DNA of 64,000 nucleotides from Geobacter sp. AOG1 (GCF_019972315.1 NZ_BLIZ01000001.1:2362558-2426557), one strand, 5' to 3'. Counted from the first letter of the stretch, positions 45,897-55,027 are shown. A program made the numbers and translations. Notes: generated from the letters alone by a model not told the origin.

Positions 45897-47315
45897 ATGT
45901 CACGTATAACCTTTGGAACTTCGGGCTGGCGCGGTATTCTGTGCGAGGACTTCATCTTCGATAATGTTAAAGTTGTAACCCAGGCCATTGCCGACCACAT
46001 AACCGATCAGGGGGACAGGGACAAGGGGATTATCGTTGCCTATGATTCCCGTTTCATGGGGGACCGGTTTGCCAAGGAAGCTGCAAGGGTGCTGACCGGA
46101 TCCGGGATCAAGACGTTTCTCTGCAATCGCGACACGCCGACGCCGGTGGTGGCTTTCGAGATACTGCGCCGCAAAACGGCGGGGGCGATCAATTTTACTG
46201 CCAGCCACAACCCTCCTGAGTACAATGGCCTGAAATTCTCACCTGCATCGGGAGGGCCTGCACTGCCGGAAGCTACCCGGGATATTGAACGGCGGGCAAA
46301 CGAGATGCTCGGCGAGTTTTGCTACAAGGAACTTGAGCTTGACGATGCCCAGCGGCGGGGGCTGCTGGAGGAGATAGACCCCCGCCCTGCTTATCTGGCC
46401 GATCTGGAGCAGAAAGTCGATTTTGCGGCCATCGCCCGGCTTGGTGTCCTGGCAGTCAATCCGCTCTATGGCACCGCCCGGGGCTATCTGGATACGCCGC
46501 TCACTGATCGGAATATTCCGATCCGGCTCATCAATGCCCATCGTGACCCCTACTTCGGCGGTTTTGCTCCCGAACCCGCCGAGAAGAACATCCAGGATTT
46601 CATTACTCTGGTCAAGGGGGACCCGGCAATAAAACTCGGCATTGCCACCGACGGTGACGCCGATCGCTTCGGCATAGTGGACGAGGACGGAACCTACATC
46701 GAACCGAATTACGTTATCGCGCTGCTCCTCGATTACCTCGTTCGCGTAAGGGGCATGAAGGGTGGCGTGGCACGGAGCGTCGCAACGTCCCACCTGATTG
46801 ACGCGGTGGCGCGGAAGCACGGAGTAGAGGTGTACGAAACGCCGGTAGGCTTCAAGTATATCGGCGAACTGGTGACCCAGGACAAGATCATCATTGGTGG
46901 CGAAGAGAGTGCCGGTCTCACCATCCGTGGGCATGTGCCGGAGAAGGACGGCATCCTTGCCTGCTTTCTGGTTGCCGAGATGGTCTCCCATGAGGGGATG
47001 TCGGTACGCGCGCTTCTTGAGCGGCTCTACAGCCAAGTCGGGCGCGTTGTCACAAAACGGGAAAATATCACCCTCTCGCCGGAGCTTGAAGACCGGTTCC
47101 CGGACAAGATGGGGGCTTCCCCCTCCGAGATTGCCGGAACCCGAGTCAAGGATGTGGTCACCATCGATGGCAACAAGTTCCTTCTCGATGATGGCAGCTG
47201 GCTTCTCTTCCGCAAATCTGGCACCGAACCGGTGGTGCGCCTCTATGGCGAGGCTGCGTCACCGGAGAGGCTCAAAGAGGTCATGGTTGCAGGAAAACAG
47301 TACATCTTGAGCTGA
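45897..47315 (+). CDS. Phosphoglucomutase/phosphomannomutase family protein
   Basis: 472 residues of the alpha-D-phosphohexomutase family. N-terminal FGTSGWRGILCEDF, phosphoserine loop FTASHNPPEYNG, metal loop ATDGDADRFGIVDEDG, sugar-specificity loop GGEESAGLT, and phosphate-binding RKSGTEPVVRLYGEA are present. The GEESAGL form suggests a phosphoglucomutase-like preference, so interconversion of glucose-1- and glucose-6-phosphate is likely. ATG at 45897 with GGGAGGG upstream. Monocistronic, with its own terminator. Confidence 0.9.
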   Translation: MSRITFGTSGWRGILCEDFIFDNVKVVTQAIADHITDQGDRDKGIIVAYDSRFMGDRFAKEAARVLTGSGIKTFLCNRDTPTPVVAFEILRRKTAGAINFTASHNPPEYNGLKFSPASGGPALPEATRDIERRANEMLGEFCYKELELDDAQRRGLLEEIDPRPAYLADLEQKVDFAAIARLGVLAVNPLYGTARGYLDTPLTDRNIPIRLINAHRDPYFGGFAPEPAEKNIQDFITLVKGDPAIKLGIATDGDADRFGIVDEDGTYIEPNYVIALLLDYLVRVRGMKGGVARSVATSHLIDAVARKHGVEVYETPVGFKYIGELVTQDKIIIGGEESAGLTIRGHVPEKDGILACFLVAEMVSHEGMSVRALLERLYSQVGRVVTKRENITLSPELEDRFPDKMGASPSEIAGTRVKDVVTIDGNKFLLDDGSWLLFRKSGTEPVVRLYGEAASPERLKEVMVAGKQYILS

Positions 47316-47339
47316 AAAAAGGTGTTTCAACAGATAGGC

Positions 47340-47379
47340 AAAGACGCGTGGGCACATAAGCCATACCCACGCGTCTTTT
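47340..47379 (+). terminator. Terminator after the phosphohexomutase
   Basis: 13-base stem AAAGACGCGTGGG / CCCACGCGTCTTT with a 13-base loop, followed by TG. Confidence 0.8.
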
Positions 47380-47393
47380 GTTACAGGTCTATA

Positions 47394-47412
47394 CTTGACT
47401 AAATTACTCAGG
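47394..47412. promoter_or_regulatory. Rrf2/IscR-like operator of nifU-nifS
   Basis: CTTGACTAAATTACTCAGG is a 19-base dyad (7 of 9 arm positions match around a central A). Its ACT-AAAT-ACT style resembles IscR/Rrf2-type iron-sulfur regulator sites. It overlaps the -35 and spacer of the nifU promoter, so binding should repress. Confidence 0.6.
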
Positions 47413-47423
47413 CAATGTATCGT
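47395..47423 (+). promoter_or_regulatory. nifU-nifS promoter
   Basis: TTGACT (47395-47400), a 17-base spacer, then TATCGT (47418-47423). It overlaps the operator dyad. Confidence 0.55.
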
Positions 47424-47494
47424 AATCACGACGCATGAAACTGGGATACTGATTGCGTATCCAGATGTCCAAAAACACTTCCGGGAGGCTGTAG

Positions 47495-48352
47495 ATGTGG
47501 GATTACACTGACAAGGTAAAGGAACATTTCCTGAATCCGAGAAATGTGGGTGAGATAGAGAATGCGGACGCGGTGGGTGAAGTGGGGAGCCTGGCCTGTG
47601 GCGATGCCCTTAAGCTGTTCATAAAGCTGGACGATACCAAAGAGCGGATCGTGGATGCGAAGTTCCAGACCTTTGGTTGTGGCAGCGCCATCGCCTCATC
47701 GTCGGCACTGACCGAAATGATCAAGGGGAAGACCCTAGACGAGGCCCTCGGCGTGACCAACAAGGAGATCGCCGACTTTCTCGGAGGACTGCCGGAGGAA
47801 AAAATGCACTGCTCCGTCATGGGGCAGGAGGCTCTGGAGGTGGCGATCGCCAAGTATCGGGGTGGTCCGGTACCGACCCATGATCACGGCCATGAGCATG
47901 AGCAGGAGGGAGAGATCGTTTGCAAGTGCTTTGGTCTTACTGATGGCTTCCTCAAGAAGGTCATCAGCCAGAACCGTCTGCATACCGCCGAGCAGGTCAC
48001 ACATTTTACCAAAGCAGGGGGGGCCTGCGGCGGTTGTATACCCAAAATCAAGGAACTCATTGCCGAAGTGCTTGGGGAACAGCAGAAGCAGGAGTCCAAG
48101 AAACCGGAGCGGCTTACCAATCTGCGGAAAATGCAGCTGATTCAGGAGGTGCTGGAAAACGAGGTAAGGCCACTTCTCTGGGCAGATGGTGGCGATCTTG
48201 AACTGATAGACATTGCGGGGAATGCTGTCCAGATAGCGTTCCGCAAGGCATGTGCCGGCTGTGCCTCTTCCGGTTATACCTCACGGTTTGTGGAGCAGAA
48301 GCTGCGGGAATTGGTGGCCGATGACATCACTGTCGAGGAGGTGCAGGGATGA
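47495..48352 (+). CDS. nifU: Iron-sulfur cluster scaffold NifU (three-domain type)
   Basis: 285 residues. IscU-like domain (about 1-125) with cluster Cys in SLACGDALKL, FGCGSAIASSSALTEM and MHCSVMGQEAL. A central BFD-type [2Fe-2S] domain follows, with CxC (IVCKCFGLTD) and CxxC (GGACGGCIPKIK). The C-terminal Nfu domain has CxxC in RKACAGCASSGYT. It assembles and transfers clusters to apoproteins, using sulfur from NifS, whose start overlaps its stop. In Geobacter this pair probably serves general cluster supply as well as nitrogenase. GGGAGG precedes the ATG. Confidence 0.96.
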   Translation: MWDYTDKVKEHFLNPRNVGEIENADAVGEVGSLACGDALKLFIKLDDTKERIVDAKFQTFGCGSAIASSSALTEMIKGKTLDEALGVTNKEIADFLGGLPEEKMHCSVMGQEALEVAIAKYRGGPVPTHDHGHEHEQEGEIVCKCFGLTDGFLKKVISQNRLHTAEQVTHFTKAGGACGGCIPKIKELIAEVLGEQQKQESKKPERLTNLRKMQLIQEVLENEVRPLLWADGGDLELIDIAGNAVQIAFRKACAGCASSGYTSRFVEQKLRELVADDITVEEVQG

Positions 48353-49518
48353 GGGAAATCTACCTGGACAATAACGCCACTACCAAAGTGGACGAGGTGG
48401 TCTTCGAGGAGATGCGCCCCTATTTCTGCGAACTTTACGGCAATCCTAGTTCCATGCACTATTTCGGTGGCCAGGTACAAAAAAAGGTGGATGAGGCACG
48501 GCAGCGGGTTGCCGATCTCATCGGTGCACATCCGGAGGAGATAATCTTTACGGCATGCGGGACGGAGAGCGACAATGCGGCAATCAGGTCGGCCCTGGAG
48601 GTTTTTCCGAATAAGCGTCATGTTATTACGACGCGAGTGGAACATCCGGCAGTGCTAACACTCTGCCGCGGTCTTTCGAAACATGGTTACCGTGTTACCG
48701 AGCTGAATGTGGACAGCGCCGGCCGGCTGGATATGGATGAACTGCGCAGCGCCATTGACGATAACACCGCCATTGTTTCCATCATGTATGCGAACAACGA
48801 AACTGGTGTCATTTTTCCCATCGAGGAGGTTGGCCGGCTCGTCAAGGAAAAGGGAGCGCTGTTCCATACTGATGCGGTGCAAGCTGTTGGCAAAATTCCC
48901 CTCAACATGGCTGAATCTACCATTGATATGCTTTCGCTCTCTGGCCACAAGCTCCATGCGCCGAAGGGGGTCGGTATTCTGTATGTTCGTAAGGGGGTAC
49001 CCTTCCGGCCACTCCTTGTCGGAGGGCATCAAGAGAAGAGTCGCCGTGCCGGTACGGAAAATACTGCATCCATCATTGCCCTGGGGAAGGCATGCGAACT
49101 CGCCGGGCAGCATATGGGCGATGAAAATACCCGCGTCAGGGCGATGCGTGATCGCCTGGAGAATGAACTGCTGCGCCTTATCCCGGCAGCCCGCATCAAC
49201 GGCGGCGGTGCCGACCGGCTTCCCAATACCGTTTCCATTGCCTTCGAATTCGTCGAAGGTGAGTTGATTCTCCTGTATCTTTCCGAGCTGGGGATCTGTG
49301 CTTCCTCGGGGAGCGCCTGCACTTCCGGATCTCTGGAACCCTCCCACGTTCTGCGTGCAATGGGGGTGCCCTTCACCTGTGCCCACGGCTCTATCCGTTT
49401 TTCACTGTCCCGGTTCACGACAGACGAGGAGATCGATACGGTCATTAGGGAACTCCCCGCCATTATTCGACGGGGCCGGGAAATGTCCCCTTTTGGGCGT
49501 GAGTTGCTGGCAAAATAA
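48349..49518 (+). CDS. nifS: Cysteine desulfurase NifS
   Basis: PLP enzyme that releases sulfur from cysteine as an enzyme persulfide. 389 residues; IYLDNNATTKVDE at the N-terminus, PLP-binding Lys in SLSGHKLHAPKGVG, catalytic Cys loop ASSGSACTSGSLEPSHVL. Starts inside the nifU stop (ATGA) and is followed by a terminator. Confidence 0.96.
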   Translation: MREIYLDNNATTKVDEVVFEEMRPYFCELYGNPSSMHYFGGQVQKKVDEARQRVADLIGAHPEEIIFTACGTESDNAAIRSALEVFPNKRHVITTRVEHPAVLTLCRGLSKHGYRVTELNVDSAGRLDMDELRSAIDDNTAIVSIMYANNETGVIFPIEEVGRLVKEKGALFHTDAVQAVGKIPLNMAESTIDMLSLSGHKLHAPKGVGILYVRKGVPFRPLLVGGHQEKSRRAGTENTASIIALGKACELAGQHMGDENTRVRAMRDRLENELLRLIPAARINGGGADRLPNTVSIAFEFVEGELILLYLSELGICASSGSACTSGSLEPSHVLRAMGVPFTCAHGSIRFSLSRFTTDEEIDTVIRELPAIIRRGREMSPFGRELLAK

Positions 49519-49540
49519 TTGAGCCTGACCCAGGCACAAC

Positions 49541-49576
49541 AAAAAGGGGTACGCGGATTCCGCGTACCCCTTTTTT
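49541..49576. terminator. Bidirectional terminator between nifS and the CBS gene
   Basis: AAAAAGGGGTACGCGGA (49541-49557) pairs with TCCGCGTACCCCTTTTT (49559-49575). A/T tracts on both sides allow termination of both convergent transcripts. Confidence 0.85.
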
Positions 49577-49590
49577 CATATGGGGTGATG

Positions 49591-50025
49591 CTACTGTTGA
49601 CAGGTCTGGGGGTTCTTGCAGATGGCGATGAGCGCTTCGAGAATGTTGGTAGTGGTCATGATGCCGACCAGGTCCCCTTTATAATCCACCACACAGAGGC
49701 CATAGAGTTTTTTATCGTGAATCAGTTGCGCTGCGTCAGTGAGATCAGTGTCGGGAGTGACGGTGTAGGGTTTAGCGTTCATGGCATCTTTGACCGAGGT
49801 TTTGGAGAGAATATAGTGGACTTCCCACGTGTCGAGGGCGGTCGCCTTGCTTGGGGTGTATTCCTTGATCATCCGGTCGGTAATGAGCCCGACGAACTTC
49901 CCTTTTTTCATCACCGGCAGTCGGCGTACGTTCTTTTCCTTCATGAGATGGATGGTCTCTATGATGCTGGCGTCGGCGTCGATGGTGATGGGGTTCCTGG
50001 TCATCCATTTTTCGACTTTGGTCAT
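49591..50025 (-). CDS. CBS-domain pair protein
   Basis: 144 residues made of two CBS motifs (VEKWMTRNPITIDADASIIE with VRRLPVMKKGKFVGLITDR; VKDAMNAKPYTVTPDTDLTD with LYGLCVVDYKGDLVGIMTT). Such stand-alone Bateman modules bind adenine nucleotides and modulate partners. ATG at 50025 is chosen because AGGAGGA lies just upstream; the frame extends to 50079. It is next to the end of the liv operon and may be co-transcribed, since only about 70 bases separate them and no terminator is seen. Confidence 0.82.
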   Translation of the reverse strand: MTKVEKWMTRNPITIDADASIIETIHLMKEKNVRRLPVMKKGKFVGLITDRMIKEYTPSKATALDTWEVHYILSKTSVKDAMNAKPYTVTPDTDLTDAAQLIHDKKLYGLCVVDYKGDLVGIMTTTNILEALIAICKNPQTCQQ

Positions 50026-50098
50026 GATGGTTTCCTCCTGTGGGGTAAAACCCGTGCCTGCCCGGAAATGGACGCCCACAGAGGGGCGCCTTAACGCT

Positions 50099-50803
50099 CT
50101 ACATCCCCAAGAATGCCTTTTTCACATGTTCATCGTTGAGAAGCTCTTCACCTTTGCCGGTCAGGACAACCCGACCGGTTTCCAGGACGTAGGCCCTGTG
50201 GGCGATCCGCAGCGACTGGTAAACGTTCTGCTCGACCAGCAGGACCGTGACCCCCTGCTTGTTGATCTCCAGAATGATATCGAAGATGAACTTTACCAGG
50301 AGGGGCGCAAGCCCGAGTGACGGTTCGTCCAGCAGAATCAGTTTCGGGTTTGCCATGAGTCCGCGCGCTATGGCGAGCATCTGCTGCTCACCGCCGGACA
50401 TTGTGCCACCCAGTTGCTTCTCCCGCTCCTTGAGACGGGGGAAAAGCTGGAATACCCGGTCGATATTGGCGTCCCGATCGGGGCGGGCGCTCTTGATAAA
50501 CGAGCCCATCCGGAGGTTTTCCACGACGGTCATTTCGGGGAATATCTTCCTTCCTTCCGGCACCTGAACGATCCCCATCTCCACCACTTCGTGGGGTTCG
50601 TGTCTTGCGAGATCGGTCCCGTTGAAGGTAATGGAGCCGGATTCCCACTTCACGAGACGCGACACGTTCTTCAGGGTCGTTGACTTGCCCGCACCGTTGG
50701 CGCCGACTACTGTCACGATTTCCCCTTCGTTCACCGTCAGATCCACGTCCCAGAGGACCTGCATGTCTCCGTAGCTGAAATTCAGTTTATCGATTGCGAG
50801 CAT
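50099..50803 (-). CDS. livF: Branched-chain amino acid ABC transporter ATPase LivF
   Basis: 234 residues. Walker A GANGAGKST, Q-loop region VPEGRKIFPEMTV, signature MSGGEQQMLAIARGL, Walker B LILLDEPSLGLAP, switch His region LLVEQNV. ATG at 50803 follows TTGAGG; the long upstream extension is repeat sequence. Last gene of livKHMGF, separated from livG by a repeat copy. Confidence 0.94.
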   Translation of the reverse strand: MLAIDKLNFSYGDMQVLWDVDLTVNEGEIVTVVGANGAGKSTTLKNVSRLVKWESGSITFNGTDLARHEPHEVVEMGIVQVPEGRKIFPEMTVVENLRMGSFIKSARPDRDANIDRVFQLFPRLKEREKQLGGTMSGGEQQMLAIARGLMANPKLILLDEPSLGLAPLLVKFIFDIILEINKQGVTVLLVEQNVYQSLRIAHRAYVLETGRVVLTGKGEELLNDEHVKKAFLGM

Positions 50804-50838
50804 GATTACCTCAATGTTTATTGTAACGTATAGGCGCT

Positions 50839-50945
50839 GAAAAAAGCTCCAGATCCAAGGCGCGATGGGGCTGAGGAATGAGGCGTACCGTGGTGTACGC
50901 CGCAGTGACGAAGACCCAGAGCAACGCCGGAGATGGACTTTTTTC
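50839..50945. repeat. Imperfect palindromic intergenic repeat, copy B
   Basis: Lies between livG and livF. Ends are inverted (GAAAAAAG 50839-50846 and CTTTTTTC 50938-50945) and the centre is GGCGTAC (50882-50888) / GTACGCC (50895-50901). It aligns with the reverse complement of copy A over about 90 bases. Confidence 0.7.
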
Positions 50946-50952
50946 GGTGTCG

Positions 50953-51678
50953 TCAAGCATGGAAATCCCCCAGGTAGGCCCGTATTACTTCCGGATTATT
51001 GACAATCTCCTGTGGCGTCCCTTCGGCAAGCTTTTCGCCCGAATTGATGACCACGATCCGGTCCGATATCCGCATGATCGCCTTCATGTCGTGCTCGATG
51101 ACCATCTGGGTGATGCCGCCACTCTTCTTAATCTCCAGGATCAGTTGGATGATTTCGTCGCTTTCGGCTGGATTGAGCCCTCCCATCACCTCATCGAGGA
51201 GAAGGAGTTGGGGTTGGGTGGCAAGGGCGCGGGCCACCTCCAGTTTTTTTCGTTCGCCGATGGGGAGTCCGCCGGCCAGGAAGTTGGGCTTGTTATCCAT
51301 GCGGACCACTTTCAACTGTTCCATGGCCAGTTCACGAGCGGTCTTGAGTGAATTGGTCCGACAAAGGGCGCCGACCATCACATTGTCAATGACCGACAGT
51401 TTTGCCAGGGGGCGGACTTTCTGCCATGTCCGTACCATGCCAAGACGGCATACCCGGTCGGGCTCCAGGCCGCTTATTTTTTGTTCCTTGAAGATTACCT
51501 CTCCCCGAGATGGCGGATAGTAGCCGGTGATGCAGTTGAAGAGGGTGGTTTTCCCGGCGCCGTTGGGGCCGATCAACCCCATGATCATCCCCTCATCCAG
51601 GGAGAAGGATACATCCGAGTTGGCTGCCAGGCCGCCGAAGAACTTGCTTACGTGCTTTATTTCAAGAATGGTTGCCAT
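50953..51678 (-). CDS. livG: Branched-chain amino acid ABC transporter ATPase LivG
   Basis: 241 residues. Walker A GPNGAGKTTLFN, signature LPIGERKKLEVARAL (LivG-type replacement of LSGGQ), Walker B LLLLDEVMGGLNP, switch VIEHDM. It pairs with LivF to power uptake. Its start lies 6 bases after the livM stop. Confidence 0.94.
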   Translation of the reverse strand: MATILEIKHVSKFFGGLAANSDVSFSLDEGMIMGLIGPNGAGKTTLFNCITGYYPPSRGEVIFKEQKISGLEPDRVCRLGMVRTWQKVRPLAKLSVIDNVMVGALCRTNSLKTARELAMEQLKVVRMDNKPNFLAGGLPIGERKKLEVARALATQPQLLLLDEVMGGLNPAESDEIIQLILEIKKSGGITQMVIEHDMKAIMRISDRIVVINSGEKLAEGTPQEIVNNPEVIRAYLGDFHA

Positions 51679-51684
51679 GGTCGT

Positions 51685-52761
51685 CTATCCCCGTCCTTTC
51701 TTCGCCGTCAGCTTCTTTACCCATCCGAGGATGCCATCGGGCATGAAGAGGATGACAACTACCACAAGGATGCCGTAGATCAGGGCATGTGCATGTGCCA
51801 GGTTTTCCTTGAGGAATGTCCCAATGCCCGATTCTTCGGACGTGAGGCCGGTCTTGAAGATCATCTGGGCAATCAGGTTGCTCCGGAGCGCCTCGGAGAG
51901 CGGAACCAGCACCATTGCGCCGATTACTGGCCCCCAGATGGTACCGATGCCGCCGATAATGCAGATGAGCACGATCTGGACCGAGATGTCCAGAGCGAGG
52001 ACTGTCGGCGGGTCAATGAATCCGATGTAGACGGCGTAAAAGCTGCCGGACAGCGAGGTGAAGATTGCTGATAGGGCCAGGGCGATATTTTTATAGATCG
52101 GCAGACTGATACCCAGCGAATGGGCGGCGTCCTGATCCTCGCGGATTGCCTGGAAGTAGTACCCGAGTTTCGAATTCTGGACCATCCAGGTGACCAGGAT
52201 GGTAATAAGGGCGATCACCAGGCCGATGTAGTAGAAGGGGACCTTGGAGAGGAAGTCGGTCACGATGGTCTCACCGATCTTGAAAACCGGAATCTCCGTG
52301 ATGAGAATACCTTCTGCGCCGTTGGTTATGTCTTTCAGATTCATGGCGGAGAGCCGCATGATTTCCGCTACGGCGATGGAGGCGAGAACGAAGTAGGGGC
52401 CTCGCAACCGGAAACAGATCGAGCCGATGATGAGCGATACCACAAGGGCGACGCCGATACCTGCCAACATGCCATACCAGGGGGGGATCTGCTTGTACTG
52501 CATGAGTATCATAGTGGTGTAGGCCCCGGCACCAAAATAGGCTGCGTGGCCGACCGAGTACTGGCCGGTATAGCCTCCGATGATGTTCCAGGCTTCCCCC
52601 TGAATGGTGGAGAGGAAGAAGAGGATCATGATGTGCAGTGCGTAGGGACTCTGGACGAAGTTGGGGAAGAGGAAGAGGCCAGCGAGGATTGCCACTCCCA
52701 GAGCTATTGCCACCGGAGAGGTGCCGGCTGATGTACGGATGAGTGCGAATGTCGGTTTCAT
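51685..52761 (-). CDS. livM: Branched-chain amino acid ABC transporter permease LivM
   Basis: 358 residues, about nine membrane helices; conserved GYTGQYSVGHAAYFGAGAYT near the N-terminus, LRGPYFVLASIAVAEI, and IIGGIGTIWGPVIGA near the C-terminus. ATG at 52761 is chosen; the upstream extension overlaps livH. Spaced 14 bases from livH. Confidence 0.93.
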   Translation of the reverse strand: MKPTFALIRTSAGTSPVAIALGVAILAGLFLFPNFVQSPYALHIMILFFLSTIQGEAWNIIGGYTGQYSVGHAAYFGAGAYTTMILMQYKQIPPWYGMLAGIGVALVVSLIIGSICFRLRGPYFVLASIAVAEIMRLSAMNLKDITNGAEGILITEIPVFKIGETIVTDFLSKVPFYYIGLVIALITILVTWMVQNSKLGYYFQAIREDQDAAHSLGISLPIYKNIALALSAIFTSLSGSFYAVYIGFIDPPTVLALDISVQIVLICIIGGIGTIWGPVIGAMVLVPLSEALRSNLIAQMIFKTGLTSEESGIGTFLKENLAHAHALIYGILVVVVILFMPDGILGWVKKLTAKKGRG

Positions 52762-52775
52762 GGTTGTCTGTCCCC

Positions 52776-53642
52776 CTACATTCTGGACTTGCCCATCAAG
52801 CCGGCGGGCTTGAAGAGCAGGACGAGGAGGAAGAGGACGAAGACTACCACGTCTTTCCATCCGGAAGAGATGTAGACGGCGCTTACGGACTCGGCGACGC
52901 CGATGATGACCCCTCCGAGAGTCGCGCCGACGATGCTGCCCATTCCCCCGAGGACGGTGATGACGAAGGCCTTCAAGGTGAAGATCCCGCCGATCTGGGG
53001 AAAGATGTAGTAGGTCGGTGATATGAGTGCGCCGGCGGTGCCGGCCAGCGCTGATCCGATGCCGAAGGCGAGGATCGACATCCAGCGGACGTTGATCCCC
53101 ATGAGCTGTGCAGCTTCGCGGTCCTGTGCCGTGGCGCGAATCGCCTGGCCGGTGTCGGTTTTCAGCAGGAACCAGTAGAGAAGTAGGGTGATGGCGGCTG
53201 TGATGAGGAAGGAGATGGCGAGCGGCGAGGAGATCGAGATGCCGGCCACGTTGAAGCTCTCCGACGAATAGGAGGTGGAGAGAATTTTATAGTCCGAAGT
53301 AAAGATCAGCATCATGGTATTGCTCATGATCAACCCCAGGCCGATGGTGAGCAGGATCTGGTTCTGGGGGAGTGCTCCCTGCATCCGGTTGATGAAGAGC
53401 TTTTGCAGGAACGCGCCGAAGAGGAACATGAGCGGAATCGTGATGACTATGGAGACGAACGGATCGATACCGAGCGACGTGAAGAGGATGTAGGTCATGT
53501 ACATGCCGACCATCAGGATGTCGCCATGGGCGAAGTTGATCACCCGCATGACGCCGAAGATGATGGTCAGGCCGATCCCGATCAAGGCATACACCCCGCC
53601 GATCAGGATGCCGCTGATGAGTGATTGCAATAAAACGGTCAT
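52776..53642 (-). CDS. livH: Branched-chain amino acid ABC transporter permease LivH
   Basis: 288 residues, about eight membrane helices; SGILIGGVYALIGIGLTIIF, VINFAHGDILMVGMYMTY, and FVITVLGGMGSIVGATLGG are typical LivH segments. It is separated from the binding-protein gene by 88 bases containing a hairpin. Confidence 0.94.
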   Translation of the reverse strand: MTVLLQSLISGILIGGVYALIGIGLTIIFGVMRVINFAHGDILMVGMYMTYILFTSLGIDPFVSIVITIPLMFLFGAFLQKLFINRMQGALPQNQILLTIGLGLIMSNTMMLIFTSDYKILSTSYSSESFNVAGISISSPLAISFLITAAITLLLYWFLLKTDTGQAIRATAQDREAAQLMGINVRWMSILAFGIGSALAGTAGALISPTYYIFPQIGGIFTLKAFVITVLGGMGSIVGATLGGVIIGVAESVSAVYISSGWKDVVVFVLFLLVLLFKPAGLMGKSRM

Positions 53643-53656
53643 AAAAACTCCGAGCC

Positions 53657-53721
53657 GAAGGTTGAAGGTTGAAGACTGAAGGGAAGACAGGGAGCCCTTC
53701 AGCCCTCCGCCTTCAACCTTC
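53657..53721. repeat. Bipartite hairpin between the livK-type gene and livH
   Basis: Outer arms GAAGGTTGAAG (53657-53667, repeated at 53664-53674) and CTTCAACCTTC (53711-53721); inner arms TGAAGGG (53677-53683) and CCCTTCA (53695-53701). There is no T-run. It could stabilise or attenuate the transcript so that binding protein is made in excess of the permease. Confidence 0.55.
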
Positions 53722-53730
53722 TCCCTGATT

Positions 53731-54885
53731 TTATTTCCACTTCGGGAACGGGAATACCGGCTTTTTCGATGCGAACTTGATCGGGAAGACGGTTTCGAAC
53801 TGGCCGTTCTGGATCTGAAGAATCAGCATCTGGTGTTTGTTCTGGTTGGTGAACCCATCGTAGTCCTCGAACTTGGTATCGCCCATGATCCCTTTCCACG
53901 AGCCGCTCTTAAGCCCAGCACGGGTTTTTTCGCGGTCGCCGCCATTCTTGCTGGCGGTTTCTGCCATAATCAGCATTGCCTGGTAGGCGCAGGCTGCGTG
54001 ATAGGTAGGCTCTTTGCCGAACTTCGATTTGTAGCGGTTGAAGAAGTCCTTGGCACCCGGCCAGTTCACGTCGTCGGTCCATTGCGTGGTGGAAAAGACA
54101 TTATTGGAGATTTCCTTCTCCTTGGCGAACTGGACGGTGGTGAAACCGGCGCCGCCACCGAGGAACGCCTGGGGCTGAAGGCCTATTTCACGGGACTGGC
54201 GCATCAGGAGGATGGCATCTGCCACGTAGGAGACCATGAAGACCAGGTCGGGCTTCTGGGCCTTGATCTTGGTCAGGGTCGAACGGTAATCGGGAGAGCC
54301 CTTGGAATAGGATTCGTCGGCCACCACTTTGATTCCCTTCTTGGCCACATATTCCTTGGCTGTTTTCGTGGTAGAGGTGCCGAAATCGGTGTTCTCATAG
54401 ATAAAGGCGACGGTTTTGGGTTTCCCCATGGCCAGGGCTGCGTCGATGAGGGAGGAGGCGTACTGGTCCGCCGGAGCATTGAGCCGGTAGACGTACTTAA
54501 GGTGCTGGCGGGTGATCTCTTCCTTGGCTGCAGCCGGCACCAGCAACGGCACTTTGTATTTCTCCGCCAGTTTTGCGACGGCATTGGCGCAGGCGGAGGT
54601 GTAGGGGCCGACTACACCGGAAACACCCTGACCGGCAAGTTTTTCCATGGCACTCATGGATATCTGGGGCTTGCCGGTGTCGTCCTCTTTCAGGAGTTGT
54701 ACGTCGATACCTTTTTTCTTCAGGTCTTCGATAGCGAGGGTGACCCCATTGGTCAGGTTTTCACCGATAGGGGCCTCGGGGCCGGTGATGGAGTTGATGA
54801 AACCGATCTTCACGTTGGCGGCCAGGGAGATTCCCGGCAGTGCCAGACAGAATGCCAGCACAAAAACGAATCCTCTTTTCATCAT
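53731..54885 (-). CDS. Branched-chain amino acid ABC transporter substrate-binding protein (LivK-like)
   Basis: 384 residues. Signal peptide (MMKRGFVFVLAFCLALPGIS, cleavage near LAANVKIG), then a type I periplasmic-binding fold: KIGFINSITGPEAPIGEN, VVGPYTSACANAVAKLAEKY, FIYENTDFGTSTTKTAKEYV, YHAACAYQAMLIMAE. AAGGAGGTA lies 7 bases before the ATG at 54885. First gene of the liv operon, behind a sigma-54 promoter. The ligand may be leucine/isoleucine/valine or a related acid. Confidence 0.92.
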   Translation of the reverse strand: MMKRGFVFVLAFCLALPGISLAANVKIGFINSITGPEAPIGENLTNGVTLAIEDLKKKGIDVQLLKEDDTGKPQISMSAMEKLAGQGVSGVVGPYTSACANAVAKLAEKYKVPLLVPAAAKEEITRQHLKYVYRLNAPADQYASSLIDAALAMGKPKTVAFIYENTDFGTSTTKTAKEYVAKKGIKVVADESYSKGSPDYRSTLTKIKAQKPDLVFMVSYVADAILLMRQSREIGLQPQAFLGGGAGFTTVQFAKEKEISNNVFSTTQWTDDVNWPGAKDFFNRYKSKFGKEPTYHAACAYQAMLIMAETASKNGGDREKTRAGLKSGSWKGIMGDTKFEDYDGFTNQNKHQMLILQIQNGQFETVFPIKFASKKPVFPFPKWK

Positions 54886-55027
54886 TGTCGTACCTCCTTG
54901 TGTAATGTGTAACACGGTTAAAGTATACCCGCTTCGAGAATGAACACCAGAAAGGGGCCATGGCGGGCAAAGGGTCATCTCTTGAGTAAAGCGCAATACA
55001 AAAAATGAAAAGTTGTTTTATTTTGTA

